Origin: Pinus tabuliformis
Lineage: Eukaryota; Streptophyta; Pinopsida; Pinales; Pinaceae
DNA length: 64,000 nucleotides
Direction: 5' to 3'
NCBI GenBank assembly: GCA_031772625.1
Contig: CM062805.1
Span: forward strand, 802,371,592 to 802,435,591
Positions within the stretch are counted from its first letter, which is position 1, and each line of letters begins with the position of its first letter. Both the position numbers and the translations under genes were made by a program. The notes beneath the pieces were generated by a model, which did not search any database, was not told the DNA's origin, and saw nothing but the letters and a program-made list of their open reading frames with translations. Below, piece after piece: positions 9,696 through 21,230 of this stretch.

Positions 9696-11863
9696 TGTTG
9701 TGGTCACCAACAACCCCCCTCTTTGTTTAGTATTAGCAATAATATCAAGCAAAGGGGGACCCTTAACAAAAAATCTCAAAAATATTTTTATCAAAATTTC
9801 TGTATTTAACTCCCTAAAAGCTATATCGCATCGCAAAGAGAGAGTGAAGCGTTTTTCTATGTGCGTAAGTAAGCTGCGATGAAGCGATGCGATATTCATC
9901 GCATCGCATATTTTGAAAGCGCCCTTAAAAGAAAAACCTAAGGAATCGCCAATGGCTGATATGTGACGTCGCATATCACAACGTCACATAAGCAGCGCAT
10001 AACGAGCAAATGAAAATTGCGATATTGCGATTTGCGACCTGCGATCTTGCAAACTGCGATTTTGCGATTTTCGATCTGCGACGAATGAGACTACTAATTG
10101 CTGCGATACGAATCGCAGAAACCACTCATCGCAAAGTTTCTTCGGTATGATTTGTAAACCCAAAATCGAGCGCTCACCTTAAGGGAAATTAATGATTGCA
10201 CGCCTGAGTATCCAAAGATGATCGTGTTGCATTTTTCGAAGAGTCAAGTCATTATGAGTGTCATGATTATGCACTCATTAGGACTTAAAGCTTTCATGTC
10301 AATCTTTTCGTCATGTCTCTTTTCCTTTACGTAAACTGTAAGGCAACAACTAATATAAATCTATATGCAGGAAACATCTAAGGAAAAGGGGAAAGCGCCA
10401 ATACTTGAAGAACAGAGAGGAGATGCCTTCGCAAATGGTTGTCGCATGCAGCAGAGCCACGGATTCCAGAGTATCACTCCATAGACACTGATGAAAATAG
10501 ACTATCCAAGACTCAGAGTCAAAGGCGCACAAAAGCAACATGTTTGCAAAAGATCTTGAAGCTCAGATTGGATAAAGCAAAAAGAAAAACGCTAAAAAGG
10601 GATGATGCTTCAGAAAAGCCTGGAACAAAAAATGGAAGCAATTTTCAATGCATAAGATTGTTCAGGCAACAAAATCCCTAACTCATTGAGTCATTCGCAC
10701 GGCCGGAAACCGAAATAGCAACAACACAATCAGTTTGAAAGAAATCTGGGTTATACTAAGTATACACACAGCAAATACACCCAGCCAGAGGAAGATTTTC
10801 AAAAATATCTTCTAGTTTGTCAGAAAGAGGTGCCAGCTTTTGTTATTTCTACTTTTATCGCCCGAGCAAAAGGAAAAGACAACCAACCGATTCTTTCCAG
10901 GCGAACCTCACATTGCTTACAACACTAAGGAGCAGATACAGAAACGGTTAGAAATTAGATTCAATTTTTAGAAATAAAATTGCTTTAGTAAAAGGGCGGT
11001 CATTTGAAGTTGTTCCCTAAATTTGTGTAATTAAGATTAGTTAGTTAGTAGTATTTAACCCTTCTCATGGCATTTGGAGAAGGGTCCGGAAATTTTTCAA
11101 AAAACTTGTCCTCAGAACATGCACTTTTGCACCCTCGGAGGTGGTTTTTGATGAATGGATGGATCGAGATTTATTTATGTTTGCATTTTAATGTCTGCTA
11201 CTGATGTTGCACTTTTGTACTCTTAGTAGATGTTAGAAGTAAGTAGAGATAAATCGTTATTGCTTGGAGTTTGTGAGTAAAATCAGTCATAAATGGTACT
11301 TTTATCTCTTGATTAATTTCTGCTCATATTCTTAGAGTGATATACAGCTGATTTTTTTATATGTTGATGTATGAATGTCTGGGTTACCATTTGGCACTTT
11401 TGTACGGTGGAATCATTTGTTTGTGCTTTACATATGAACAACTTATCATGCGATATGCTGTTCACAACTGTTTTGCCTAACTTCTTATGCAGAATGGTTT
11501 ATCTTAATTGATTTATATTCTTATGATAGCTGAATGATCTTTATTACCAGTTATTGTATGAAATCTTTTTAGATCGCATGATGAAAGAATATTACCCTGG
11601 GTTAGTATAGATTAGATGTGTTGTTTTTTGGTAGATTACAGTAGCATAGAGTCAGCTTAGAGTTCAGAATTAGATTAGCTTGAAATTACCTTTAGATTAG
11701 CATCATCAAAATCTACACACACTCACACATCCTTTAAATTGGGAAGCTGGTCCCATTATCCCCAGTCGGACCCGCTACACCAAACGGGCAAGGAGCCGCC
11801 AACCAGGTTCCGGACCGGGTGGGTATCCCCCTTGTTGTTGACCCGATTTCGGGGCCCTTGACA
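9696..11863 (+). repeat. E1 right (3') LTR
   Basis: Begins TGTTGTGGTC and ends CTTGACA. It matches the left LTR along its full length at about 97 percent by eye. Many of the differences are C/T or G/A changes at CpG sites, as expected of methylated repeats. It carries one extra copy of about 15 bp near the GACGTC palindrome. Confidence 0.95.
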
Positions 11864-11868
11864 TGACC
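11864..11868. repeat. Target-site duplication of E1, right copy (TGACC)
   Basis: TGACC directly follows the right LTR and equals 409-413. The sequence after it continues element A at the same point of the gag-protease junction. Confidence 0.93.
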
Positions 11869-11939
11869 CAACAGATTCCATGCTTGATATTTTCGACATG
11901 GACAAGTGTAAACCTCCCCTTTCTCACCAGCTTGATTCT

Positions 11940-12480
11940 AGGTGCATATAACTTTGAAAGGTAAAGGTATACATAGAATTGTCATCGATGAAGGTGCTTC
12001 TACCTGTGTCATGTCGACTTCATGTTGGCTCGCCCTGGGGTTCTCCAACCCTATCCCCACCATCAAACTCCCTTAAAGCTTTCGATAGCCACACCTTTAT
12101 CCAAAAAGGATACACTAGTTTCCCCATCACTTTGTATGGGAAAACCATAACCGTGGACGTAGAAGTTGTAGAAAAAAAACTCGACTATAATCTCTTGTTG
12201 GGTCGTAGTTGGACATATGCCATGATGGATGTCGTATCTACTATATTTCACATCATCCAATTTCCATTGGATGGAAAGGTTATTATAGTGGATCAATTGT
12301 CTTTTTGCATCCCTGATTATTCTCCATTACCAAGTGGCTCTGTACCTCTAGTAGGAGGTGGAGCTGACTGCTATGTCAATTTAGGTACTGGTCTACTAAA
12401 GGCTTCTTCCCTCATGGGTTGTTTTCCTCTTTAGCTGCCCAAGGTTTCACAATTGTTCAACATGCTTTCATCTTTTCCTC
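11940..12480 (+). pseudogene. Element A protease remnant
   Basis: Matches the protease of E4 and E2. The active-site word reads DEGAST, then come GSPTLSPPSNSLKAF, a flap region with PITLYGKTI, and the conserved LDYNLLLGRSWTYAM and PLDGKVIIVDQLSF. The DEGA form of the usual D(S/T)GA word also occurs in E2, so it appears to be a family trait. Confidence 0.75.
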
Positions 12481-12535
12481 ATGAACATATGATCCATGGA
12501 TCCTACTAGCTCCTTCAGACACATTTAGAGAACAG

Positions 12536-13219
12536 ATGTCGCTGTCACCAGCTGAATTGGCCTACCAAACCATTCAATCCACATCCACATATCCGGCCAC
12601 GTTGGTTACCATCGACGGTGCCACCTCCCCTTCCATAACCATGCCTTCTTTCGATCTACTCAATCAAGTCCTACCTACGGATGAAGCTATTCGAGAAATC
12701 ATGAGTTTAGAAGAGTAACCTTGGGAGGATTGGCATCATCGTGTTTCGATATCTGATTCGGTCACAGTGTCTCTTCAAATCATATCCCCTGACACACCAG
12801 AAATTGTTTCCTCACCCTATACGACCATCTAAACTTTAGACGCAGAGGGAAACATGGGAAATATTTCAAAGACATTGGTCATCAATATTTCCGTCAAGAC
12901 AGGCGTTGTGGAAAAACATCCAGATTGGAGTTGATTGCAATCCTGCGGAATTTCAAGCTTCACCTGCCTATTTAAGGAATTTTGCGATGTATTCACCTGG
13001 TCTTATGAGGAAATGCCTGACATAGATCCTTCTATCATCGAGCAAGAGATCAAGCTTTATGACAATGAAAAACCTATCTATCAAAGACTTCAACCGGTCC
13101 ATCCCCGCAAAATGGTAGCCATAAAAACCGAAGTGGAAAAATTGTTACATGTTGGTTTTGTCTATCCTGTTCCCTTAAAAAAATGGGTTTCCACTCTGGT
13201 TCCTATGGATAAAAAATAA
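12536..13219 (+). pseudogene. Element A linker and N-terminal RT remnant
   Basis: Holds the family's protease-RT linker and the start of RT: FKEFCDVFTWSYEEMPDIDPS, then KPIYQRLQPVHPRK, KTEVEKLLHVGF and WVSTLVPMDKK. These match E4 at 34.86-35.55 kb. It is a decayed part of pol. Confidence 0.75.
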
Positions 13220-13720
13220 GGAACCATCCTCCCTTGTAATGGTCTTGGTTCAAACGCACGATGACGGGAGTGAACATGTGATTTATTATTTGTCCAAAGG
13301 CCTAGTTAGGCCCAAGCTCAGATACTCGCATATGGAAAAGCTATCATTGGCAGTCATATTTGTTGTCAACCGTTTCCGACACTACATAATGTTGTGACAG
13401 ACTACTGTCATTGCCTTGGAGAATCCCATGAGACATATCTTGTCTCATCAAGTAATTGGAGGAAAATATTCAAAATGGATCATAATCCTCCAATAATTTG
13501 ATATGGTTTTCATAGTTTCCAAGGCAAAGAACTAATTAGCCTTCCCATCATTGATCCCAACGAGATAGCCCACGATCCTCTCCTGGGTGAGGCTATCTAT
13601 CTTATTGACACCATTGATCCTTCGTATGGGGACATTCTTGTCTACCTCCAAGCACAATGGTTCAACCCCGAACTCACGACAGGCGACTGTCATCACATCC
13701 GTCACTAAGCGCAACACTAT
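13220..13720 (+). pseudogene. Element A RNase H remnant
   Basis: Matches E4 at about 36.3-36.8 kb: words such as MVLVQTHDDGSEHVIYYLSKG and, later, the linker that leads to integrase (NEIAHDPL, DPSYGDILVYLQAQ) can be read in pieces. It is decayed. Confidence 0.65.
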
Positions 13721-13723
13721 CTA

Positions 13724-14866
13724 GTGATTAATGATATGTTATATCGTCTCGATGTAGATATAGTTCTTCAGTGCTTCCTCACTCATGAAGAGGCAGAGCA
13801 CGTTTTAAATGATTGCCATGTTGGGGCATGTGGTGGTCGTCTTTCTGGCATATCTACTGCACAAAAAATCTTGCGCGTAGGCTATTACTGGCCGACCTTG
13901 TTCAAAGATTGTGTCAAGGCCATTTGGCAATGCCATCCTTGTCAAGTCTTCACAAAGAAAATGCATGCCCCTCCGGTCCTACTACACCTGGTGATCTCCG
14001 TTGGCTCTTTTTCGAAATGGGGGATAGACTTTTTCACCTGTAATCCCATTTCCTCTACTGGACACAACTATATCATAGTAGATATGGACTATTTTATGAA
14101 ATGGGCCAAAGGCCTTCCTACATATAGCGCTGATGGAGAAACTATGGCGCTATTCCTGTTCAATTAGGTTATCTGCCATTTTGGTGTACCCGACACAATC
14201 GTTATAGACCATGGATCCAACTTCCAGAACCATATGATGTCTGATTTAATGTTGCTGCTTGGTTTCCATCAGGATCAATCATCCTCCTACTACCCCCAAG
14301 CTAATGGTCAAGTGGAGGTCGTAAATGGCGTCTTAAAAACCATGATTCATAGGTCGGTAGGAAACCATAAAACCAATTGGCACTGAATTTTATATTCGAC
14401 ATTATGGGCCTACCAAACTTCAATAAAGACTACCATTGTCTTTACACATTTTCAACTGGTGTATGGCCTATAAGCAGTTTGACCCATTGAGTGTCAGATC
14501 CCTTCCATCAAACTAGCTGTTGAACTCCTGCTTCGCACTTCTGTTGAAGAAGAACTCTTACTATACCTTTCTCAGGTGGACGAAACCCATTGAGATTCTG
14601 AACTGGCACTCGAAGCTCACAAGCAAGGGGTAAAATCTTGATAGGAAAAAAAGGTTAAGCTTCGTTCTTACCAAGAAGGTGACCTTATTCTACTCTATGA
14701 TAAACAACATGATCTCTTGGGGGTAGGCATGTTCCAACCATTATGGCTAGGTCCCTATATCATCAAGAAAGTCTTCTCAAAAGGGGCATACAAACTACAA
14801 GACTGGGAAGGAGTCCCGCTCAAAGAGCCAAGAAATGGTCTCTACTTGAAAAAGTATTATGCCTAG
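13724..14866 (+). pseudogene. Element A integrase remnant
   Basis: The zinc-binding region is readable (HVGACGGRLSGISTAQKIL, then CHPCQVF), followed by the core with GIDFFTCNPIS, SYYPQANGQVE-like words and the C-terminal module ending KKYYA near 14866. It matches E4 at 36.84-37.95 kb. The reading frame is interrupted in several places. Confidence 0.8.
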
Positions 14867-16904
14867 TATTGCACTAGGCATGTGCTGTGTAATTTTATGC
14901 AACTCTCAATAGAGCACTTTTTGTGATATTTTATTTCTCTTTAAAAAATAGAAACATATTTGAGTTTTTATCGTTGTGCTCGTTAAATGTATACGGTGAT
15001 GCTATAAGCAACTCTTTTTTGATCTTTTTCCATCTCATTAAACTGAAAAAGACCAAGGGAGCATTCTTTTTAGGTGCTTTTTTCTCGCTCTTTAAACTCA
15101 AAAAATCCATAGCTTTGTCTTTAGGTTGTTAAACTTTATAAATATGACTCAAGACTTCTTTTAGGTACTTTTCTCGCTCATTAAACTGAAAAATCCTTAG
15201 TTTTTATTACCGGGCTCATTAAAAATATACGCCAGTAGAGAGAGCACTTTATTTTTGGGACCATTTCTCGCTCTTAAATCGAAAAATCCCCGAGTTTTTC
15301 CCCTTCTTCAAGATCATTAAACCTATGAAGAAGGAAAGAGTAGTTCTTTTCCCTCTTTTTCTCGATCACTAAACTGAGAAATATACCTTGAGTTTTCTTC
15401 ATTTGACTCATTAAAAACTTTGATGAAGGTATTGAGTTTGTCGTCGCGTGACTCATTAAAAATTCATGATGAAAAACAAGTTTAGTCCATTGCCTCATAC
15501 TCGTAACAAAATGAGGTCAACATCTATTGAAAATAGGTTTCTCTTTATCCGGGTTCAATAGATTAACTAATGGAAAATTAACTGAGCCGGGTATGGTATT
15601 AATGTTTTGTCGCACCCAATTAACAACTATGACAAAGGGACCACCATGGAGTTGCTCTTTACGATCTTTTGAGACTCTCTAAATATGAAAAGACCACTGA
15701 GTTTTCTAGTCTGGAATCTTTAGATTACACAAACAAGATATAGAGTCATTCTTTTCACAATACCTTTCAGAATCTTAAAACATGAAAAAATCGACGAGTT
15801 TACCTGTTTGGACTCATTAAAATAATCATATAGGGCAAAGGGTCGCTCTTTTTTTGGTCCTTTTCAGACTCTTTAAATGTGAAAAGATTGATGAGTTTAC
15901 CTGTCTGGAATCATAAAATTAATCAAACGGGGAAAGTGGACAATACAACTGTATTCTGTGTTAGAAAGTGTGGTTTGGCAGCAGTTGTTCCCTTGAACAT
16001 GGCACTCCCTCAGGTAAACCTTATTTTTGATGGCCTCTCAATATGAACCCTACCATCCTATGAGTTTTAGCCTATATACCCTGATGTAATTTCATCTCTG
16101 TATCCTAACACTCTGTAGTGTTCATGAGTCTAGTGTTGTCTAGTTAAAACCGTTGTCGTGCCTTCTATTATTCAAGGGTTAACCATTTGTTTCCCAAATC
16201 AACCCATCAAACATATCCTTTCATCATGCCCTCCATTGTTTAGACCAAAATTCTCAAAATATTCCTCAAAAAACAAAATCATTCTTGTCTCGTTTCGTGT
16301 CGATTGATGTAGGACACATTATTGCGTACCTTTCGACAGGTTTCTTCCTATCGACTTCAACACTCTATCTAGGAAGACAACCTAGAAACACATTTAGTGC
16401 CTTGGTACTTGCAGACATTAGTGGCAGGTTGCCTTGCGTTTGATCAGGGGTTCTCATTATTAGCTCCCGGTTAAGCGGTTCTATGGGTGTTTGATGACAA
16501 AAACATCTTTCACACTTGCTAGATTGCGCTGTGCATCTTGGAGACCATCACCATTATCAGTGGCCTTCCTCGCATCTGTTAACGGTCTCCATTATTCCCT
16601 AGTAATCAAATGATTTTATGCATGTTTGATGTCAAAGCACATATTTTCATGTATTGATCTATGCTATTCAGTGAAGCGGAAATCAAGACCTTGGGTAGAG
16701 GATTGCATCATTCAGCCTTGTTTCCTCTCCCAAGCTGTGGATATTGGTTTTTGAAGACAACTGTTTTAGGATGATTCTATTATGATACTGGATCAACATT
16801 ATGCTTATCGACAGCCAGTATCATCATATCTCTTTTGATAAAATTACTCTAACATAGCTACTGAGCATGGGAATGCCCGAATCAGGACATAAGTTTAGTA
16901 GTTC

Positions 16905-16935
<31 letters not shown>

Positions 16936-17057
16936 TGTATCAGGTTTCCCTTTCCACCTGAAGCTTCTCTCTCTCTAAATTTTGACAAAAAATAATAGTT
17001 TTAGTAAAGCATTTCGGCCATCGTCTCTGCCTCTGATCTCATACCCTAGGGGGTATC
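14867..17057 (+). other. Element A 3' untranslated region with hairpin array
   Basis: About 2.2 kb with no coding domain. From about 14925 to 15960 it carries around a dozen small stem-loops. Their loops hold a shared word close to CTC(A/T/G)TTAAA, while the stem arms change from unit to unit, for example TCTTTTTC/GAAAAAGA near 15030 and CCTTCTTCA/TGAAGAAGG near 15303-15332. The rest (about 15960-17050) matches the 3' region of E2 in several blocks, including CTGAGCATGGGAATGCCCG at 16861-16879. A (TA)n(TG)n microsatellite lies at 16905-16934. The last bases, CCCTAGGGGGTATC, look like a polypurine tract just before the LTR. Confidence 0.65.
16905..16934. repeat. (TA)n(TG)n microsatellite
   Basis: Eight TA units followed by seven TG units in the 3' region of element A. 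It is a simple repeat and a possible length polymorphism. Confidence 0.95.
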
Positions 17058-17142
17058 TGTTATGTAACAAAATGACATCCTCATCAACTCAGAGGGGAAA
17101 TAAATGATGACTAAAGAAAAGACCAAAATTATAGGCCTTGAT
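17058..17142 (+). repeat. Element A 3' LTR, first piece
   Basis: The LTR starts at TGTTATGTAAC directly after the polypurine-like CCCTAGGGGGTATC. It is cut after 85 bp by E2 and continues at 24991. The 5' LTR of A lies outside the window, so the boundary is inferred from the TG start and the purine tract. Confidence 0.55.
17138..17142. repeat. Target-site duplication of E2, left copy (TTGAT)
   Basis: TTGAT directly precedes the left LTR of E2 and recurs at 24986-24990. Confidence 0.93.
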
Positions 17143-18178
17143 TGTTATAGACATTTTTGGGCATTGCAACCCCAAGCATAAAATGTACATAAACCAAGGG
17201 CTCCTAAGTCCCTAAAAGTGTTGTTCCAACCCCTAAAGGAACAAGGTCAACTGATTACAGCTTCTCCCAGAAGTTCTCCATGAAAAACTACTCAGAATTA
17301 GTCAAAACTGGATCATTTCACCTGCTCCATAGGCAAAGTGTGTTGCATCTCACCTAAATACACTCAGTGGGTGCGTTGCATTTCAAAAAGCCCTTCTATG
17401 GGGTGCGATGGGCGAGAAGAGACAAATGGCAGTGTCAATCCACGAGGTGAAGAAGCATGGAATCTTCCAGAAACTTCTCCTGTGACACTTGGCTCTCTAA
17501 ATTCGACCAAGGATGAGTAAGAGATCATCAATCTCCAAGTGGAAGCAAGAACTATCAGAGGGAAGACACTAATCAAATCACAAGCTGACTCATCTCCCTT
17601 ACAGACATCTATATATGGATCCCTCATCCCAGAGATCCAAAGGCTAGAATTTTGCATCTTGTAAGGAATTGCTGTTGGTTTCTTGAGGCAACATCATAGT
17701 GTTGGGTGATCTAAGCTTTGCATGAGGTGAAGAAGGGCTTACTTGTTGAGAGGATGATGCTAGGTCAGAACAACTGGTTGTAACTCTCTTGGATCTTTCT
17801 TGATTATCAATAAAGCTATTCAAGTTTTCCTCCATACTCTTGTGTAATTTATGTTTTGTACATTTGTATGGTCAATTTACATCTGATCCTAAGTTGTTTA
17901 TGATAATAGATCCATGTTCTCATATAGTGTTATGATGGTTTGATTCTACAGGTACTCTGTGAAGTTGGGTATACAAGGAAGCAAGTAGAAAAGAACTATC
18001 AAAAGAGAGAGGAATCGAAACAAGGAACCAAGCGCAAGACAGAGGTTGGTCTCCTGTATTCTTCTCTCATCTATCTTTCATAAAGGAAAACGAAAGTAGT
18101 TTTACTTTGTTTGCTTCTAAGGTAGCTACTCGCCTTAGTGGGATTAGCAGTTCTGCATAGACACTTTTCCCTGTAACA
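17143..18178 (+). repeat. E2 left (5') LTR
   Basis: Begins TGTTATAGAC and ends CCCTGTAACA, and is matched base for base in length by 23950-24985. A TATA-like CTATATATGG lies near 17608, and an AATAAA-like word (ATCAATAAAG) lies about 200 bp after it. Confidence 0.95.
17607..17616 (+). promoter_or_regulatory. TATA-like box of the E2 LTR
   Basis: TCTATATATGG, preserved unchanged in the right LTR near 24416. It is the best TATA candidate in this LTR; there is no direct evidence of use. Confidence 0.4.
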
Positions 18179-18181
18179 AAA

Positions 18182-18200
18182 TGGCGACTCCACTGGGGAG
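18182..18200 (+). other. E2 primer-binding site (tRNA-Arg type)
   Basis: TGGCGACTCCACTGGGGAG starts three bases after the LTR. This word is the form known from Ogre/Tat elements primed by tRNA-Arg. It strongly supports the LTR boundary and lineage. Confidence 0.88.
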
Positions 18201-19974
18201 CGACTAGGATGTTTGTTTATCTACATTTGTTTACTTATAAACTTACAGACGGAGCCTGAAGTTGAGCCAGGTAGCCTTCGAACTGCATTTGCTATGTAAA
18301 TGTAAAGTAGATAAATGCTGCTTTAGTCAATCTCTGGGTTTTGTTTATGAATTAAACAACTGATTTACAAACTCTGTAATTGCCCTCATGGTGGCTCTAG
18401 TAACCTCCTTAGACCTACCCCTGTGATTGATTTACTGATTACCACTTGCCCGGCCAAAATCCCTGAACTGAACTGCAAACTGTGGCCTGGAACCCAAGCA
18501 AAGTCTCATTTTTGGTCGAGCGCACTGTCTGTTCTGTGAATCTCAAATTCAGCGCACTTCCCGAGTGTAGTAGGTGCACTGCATTTCAAATTCATTGTGT
18601 TGCAGGTGCGCTGATCAGACTAGGCATTGTTCCTAAATTTTGGTTTCTGTGTTCACTCTTTTCAGATCTATTCAAGAATTTTGCTGCTTGTAGTCAGTAC
18701 ATCTCTATTTGAAACCCCTTTCCTTGCTGTTATTCCACCTCCATTGTGCAAAGAACTATAAATGTTTTTGTGTATTTGTTGAGTCATTTTCAGTTCTCCT
18801 TTGCAAAAAGTAACGTAATTGTACTATCTTTTCTTGATTTGAAAGTGTCTCAAGTGTCATTTTCAGTCATAGAAGAGAGTCTGATTGCTCTTGATAGTCG
18901 ATTACCCTATTACTATTGTATTTGATCTGAATTAGTAGTTTTTCTATTATCGAAAGCAAGTTTTCATTTCCAAATCGCAAAGTGTTGTCATTATCTTCAT
19001 TTTGATTTTGAAAAGAAACTTGTTAGTAATTATCGCTTTGAAAAATAATTCAGATTTGCACATTAGCTTTCTTTTATCATTCACATATTAAGAAGGCTAA
19101 AAACAAATACATGCACGTGCATTTGCATTTAGACTGTTTGATTGGTTTGATTTAGGATAGTGCATATAGTGTGTGCTCTTTGCTCTTTGTTGAAAGAATA
19201 TTGTCTCTCTGTCCTTAGTAGCTAGGATTTTCATTGCACAAAGAAGATAAAAAGACTGTTTATCATCTTAGATTGCATTTTAGGAATTGTACATCTACAT
19301 CAGGCGGTGAACCTGAAAGGAAAATTTCTTAAGCAAGATCAACTATAAAATAAATTTAATGAATCTAACAACACTTTGGAACCTAATGCACAACATCTAG
19401 AAGTCTAGGCTAGAGACGTATTCCGGCGTCGTAAAGCCTGGTAACTGTTGTTCTCACTGTTGGTTGGGTGATTCCTCCACTTTGAGACGATAAGTGCTAG
19501 TACGGACTTGTGCTCCCATGTACCGTCGAGTATATTTTTGGAGACCACAATAGGCTTAAGCCTTTATCCATAGGAAGCCATGTTTGCCACCCTATTGATC
19601 GCAATGCACTGAACACGGCATTCGGGAAGATTGACTATCGTACCGTAAAAAGTATTCTACAATTTTGCGATTGGTTTGGTAATCCCTATGCCTAGATTTC
19701 CAAAGCAGTACCTTTCATTCATTTTCAGACTCCTTAACGGAAAAGGTCCATCTGAGCACTTGTCACTTTAGGCTCATTAAAAATCGAAGGTGACTAGAGT
19801 CATCTTTTGTTTTTTCTCGACTCTTTAAAATTGAAAAAACAAGTTGTGTCAAAGCATCTAAAATTTATTTTAAACGGAACAATCATCACCTTTCCTACGT
19901 TGGTCTTAGGTTGAGAAAATGGAGTCCACCAACCAAGGAGTTCCCCTTGGAGGAAATCCTAGTCCCTTCTCCTC
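18201..19974 (+). other. E2 leader region
   Basis: About 1.8 kb before gag, AT-rich, without a recognised domain. A frame of 61 codons at 19510-19695 has no family I know. Near its 3' end the leader has three hairpins of the same kind as in the element's 3' region: around 19724-19746, 19768-19795 (arms GTCACTTT/AAGGTGAC around GGCTCATTAAAA) and 19804-19835 (TTTTTTC/GAAAAAA). Confidence 0.55.
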
Positions 19975-20388
19975 TTGGGGAGTGTTGGTGCACCCCATAT
20001 GGCCACATTGTCGCTTCCAGGATTGACAATCGGCTTGCCCATATGGCTTTTCTCAACCTCCATCATTCAGAACACCGCAATTCCTGAACAATCGAGTCAG
20101 CAACTAGACAATTCCAGAGTTACCCCCAACCCTCTACTTCGTCTAATTCTTCCTCTCCTCTTTCCTCTTCACTTGATGAGGCTGGTAAAGCCAAAAATCA
20201 AGTACCTGAGAAGAAGAAGGAAAAGAAGAAGAAAGAGAAGAAGAATAAGGAGCCAAAGGCGAAAAGGGGCAACCAAGCGTCGTCTAGCGACAATCCACAC
20301 ACTGCACCGACCAGGCCTAAATCGCCATGTGTCATTTGCAGAGGAGACCACTATCATAGAGATTATCCCTACATCCCTCGGATCTTAA
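19975..20388 (+). pseudogene. E2 gag, N-terminal remnant
   Basis: Reads as a start with glycine-rich words, then Ser/Pro-rich and Lys/Arg/Glu-rich sequence with a long run of lysine- and glutamate-coding repeats near 20205-20265. Near 20325-20375 a further zinc-knuckle-like word (CVICRGDHYHRDYP) can be seen in another frame. It is broken. Confidence 0.55.
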
Positions 20389-20405
20389 GGGACTGGTCTC
20401 CTCTT

Positions 20406-21230
20406 TTGCACAACCCGGTGTCGTCAACCTCTGATGATCATGTTGAAAGCACACCGTCGACTACTGAAAGTGAAGCCCCTGGACAAAAAGGAAAGTGCAA
20501 ATTTCCTTGTAAATTGTGTGAAGGCGATCATGCCGTCCATCGTTGTCCCTTCTTAGACAAGGCTAAAAGAGTTTTGGATGATCGTTGGGTTTCACTGTTA
20601 CGACTTCCTCCTGGATATAAGAAACTCTTGTCGACTTCGTCACTAGTTGAAAATATAGCTGACCCGCCCAGGTGGTCAGCCGAAGCATCTATCGTTGAAG
20701 ATAAACCATCCGAACCCATACTAGAAGAAATTCAAAAGGTCAAGGCAGAAGTTGACCCGGTCTTGCCTTCAGAGGTTCCATCTTCAGATGATACAGTCAC
20801 CGAAGAGAACAAGGATGACACCATCCAAATTCTTTTCGTAAACACAGACTCCGATGAACATGGGGGAAATTTACCCATTCCTTTACCACAGGAAGGAAGT
20901 TCGTCAGAGTCATACCCGGTCGTCTATTCGGTCCCACCTCCAAGCAACCTAGTTGTTTCCTTCGACTGGAATCAGCTAGGCAGACCCCATTTACCGGCTA
21001 GTGTACCATTCCGAATCATTGCTCAAGTCTATAGAATGGTTATGGCCGGTACCATCATAGATGAAGGGGCTTCTGTGAGTATCCTTTCCTCGACTTCTTG
21101 GAAAGCAATTGGTTCGCCATCGCTTTTTCCTGAGATGAGAAATCTAACAGGCTTTGACAAAGGAACCAGTCGACCGTTAGGGATCCTTCCCAATGTGCCC
21201 ATAACATTGAGAGGGAAAACGTTCACATGA
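20406..21230 (+). CDS. E2 gag zinc knuckle to protease
   Basis: A 274-residue frame. Residues about 36-53 are a zinc knuckle, CKLCEGDHAVHRCPFLDKA (spacing C-2-C-3-H-4-C), like the weaker one in E4. A long Glu/Ser/Pro-rich linker follows at about 90-185. The protease begins near residue 210 with the active-site word TIIDEGASVSIL, then GSPSLFPEMRNLTGFD and LRGKTFT. The Tat family words here match A and E4. Its partner downstream carries the rest of the protease. Confidence 0.75.
   Translation: MHNPVSSTSDDHVESTPSTTESEAPGQKGKCKFPCKLCEGDHAVHRCPFLDKAKRVLDDRWVSLLRLPPGYKKLLSTSSLVENIADPPRWSAEASIVEDKPSEPILEEIQKVKAEVDPVLPSEVPSSDDTVTEENKDDTIQILFVNTDSDEHGGNLPIPLPQEGSSSESYPVVYSVPPPSNLVVSFDWNQLGRPHLPASVPFRIIAQVYRMVMAGTIIDEGASVSILSSTSWKAIGSPSLFPEMRNLTGFDKGTSRPLGILPNVPITLRGKTFT

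Larger units (their letters stand above)
414..11863 (+). mobile_element. E1: Tat-type Ty3/gypsy retrotransposon, near complete
   Basis: An 11.45 kb element with two long LTRs, a 5 bp target-site duplication, a primer-binding site, gag, protease, archaeal-type RNase H, RT, RNase H and integrase, all on the plus strand. The RT-integrase reading frame is open over 954 residues and gag over 506. It looks almost whole, with perhaps two or three breaks between gag and RT. The two LTRs differ by roughly 3 percent by eye, with many differences at CpG sites, which suggests an insertion several to tens of million years old depending on the rate assumed. It sits inside the older element A. The extra RNase H points to the Tat lineage. 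Confidence 0.93.
11869..14866 (+). mobile_element. Element A, protease-to-integrase remnants
   Basis: The continuation of the Tat-like element that E1 split. In order it holds a protease region, a linker with the words typical of this family (PELAYQ-like, IREIMSLEE, DIDPSIIEQEI), RNase H remnants and integrase. It ends with the C-terminal words DWEGVPLKEPRNGLYLKKYYA. Compared with E4 it is partly deleted and has well over ten breaks, so it is a fossil. Its partner sequence E4 in this window is of the same family but strongly diverged. Confidence 0.85.

Noticed and set aside
17364-17835. Minus-strand frames in the E2 LTR as genes
   Set aside because: Recur in the right LTR (24171-24642) with similar length; they are chance frames within a repeat.
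18182-18200. tRNA gene
   Set aside because: Only the primer-binding word complementary to a tRNA 3' end is present; no cloverleaf around it.
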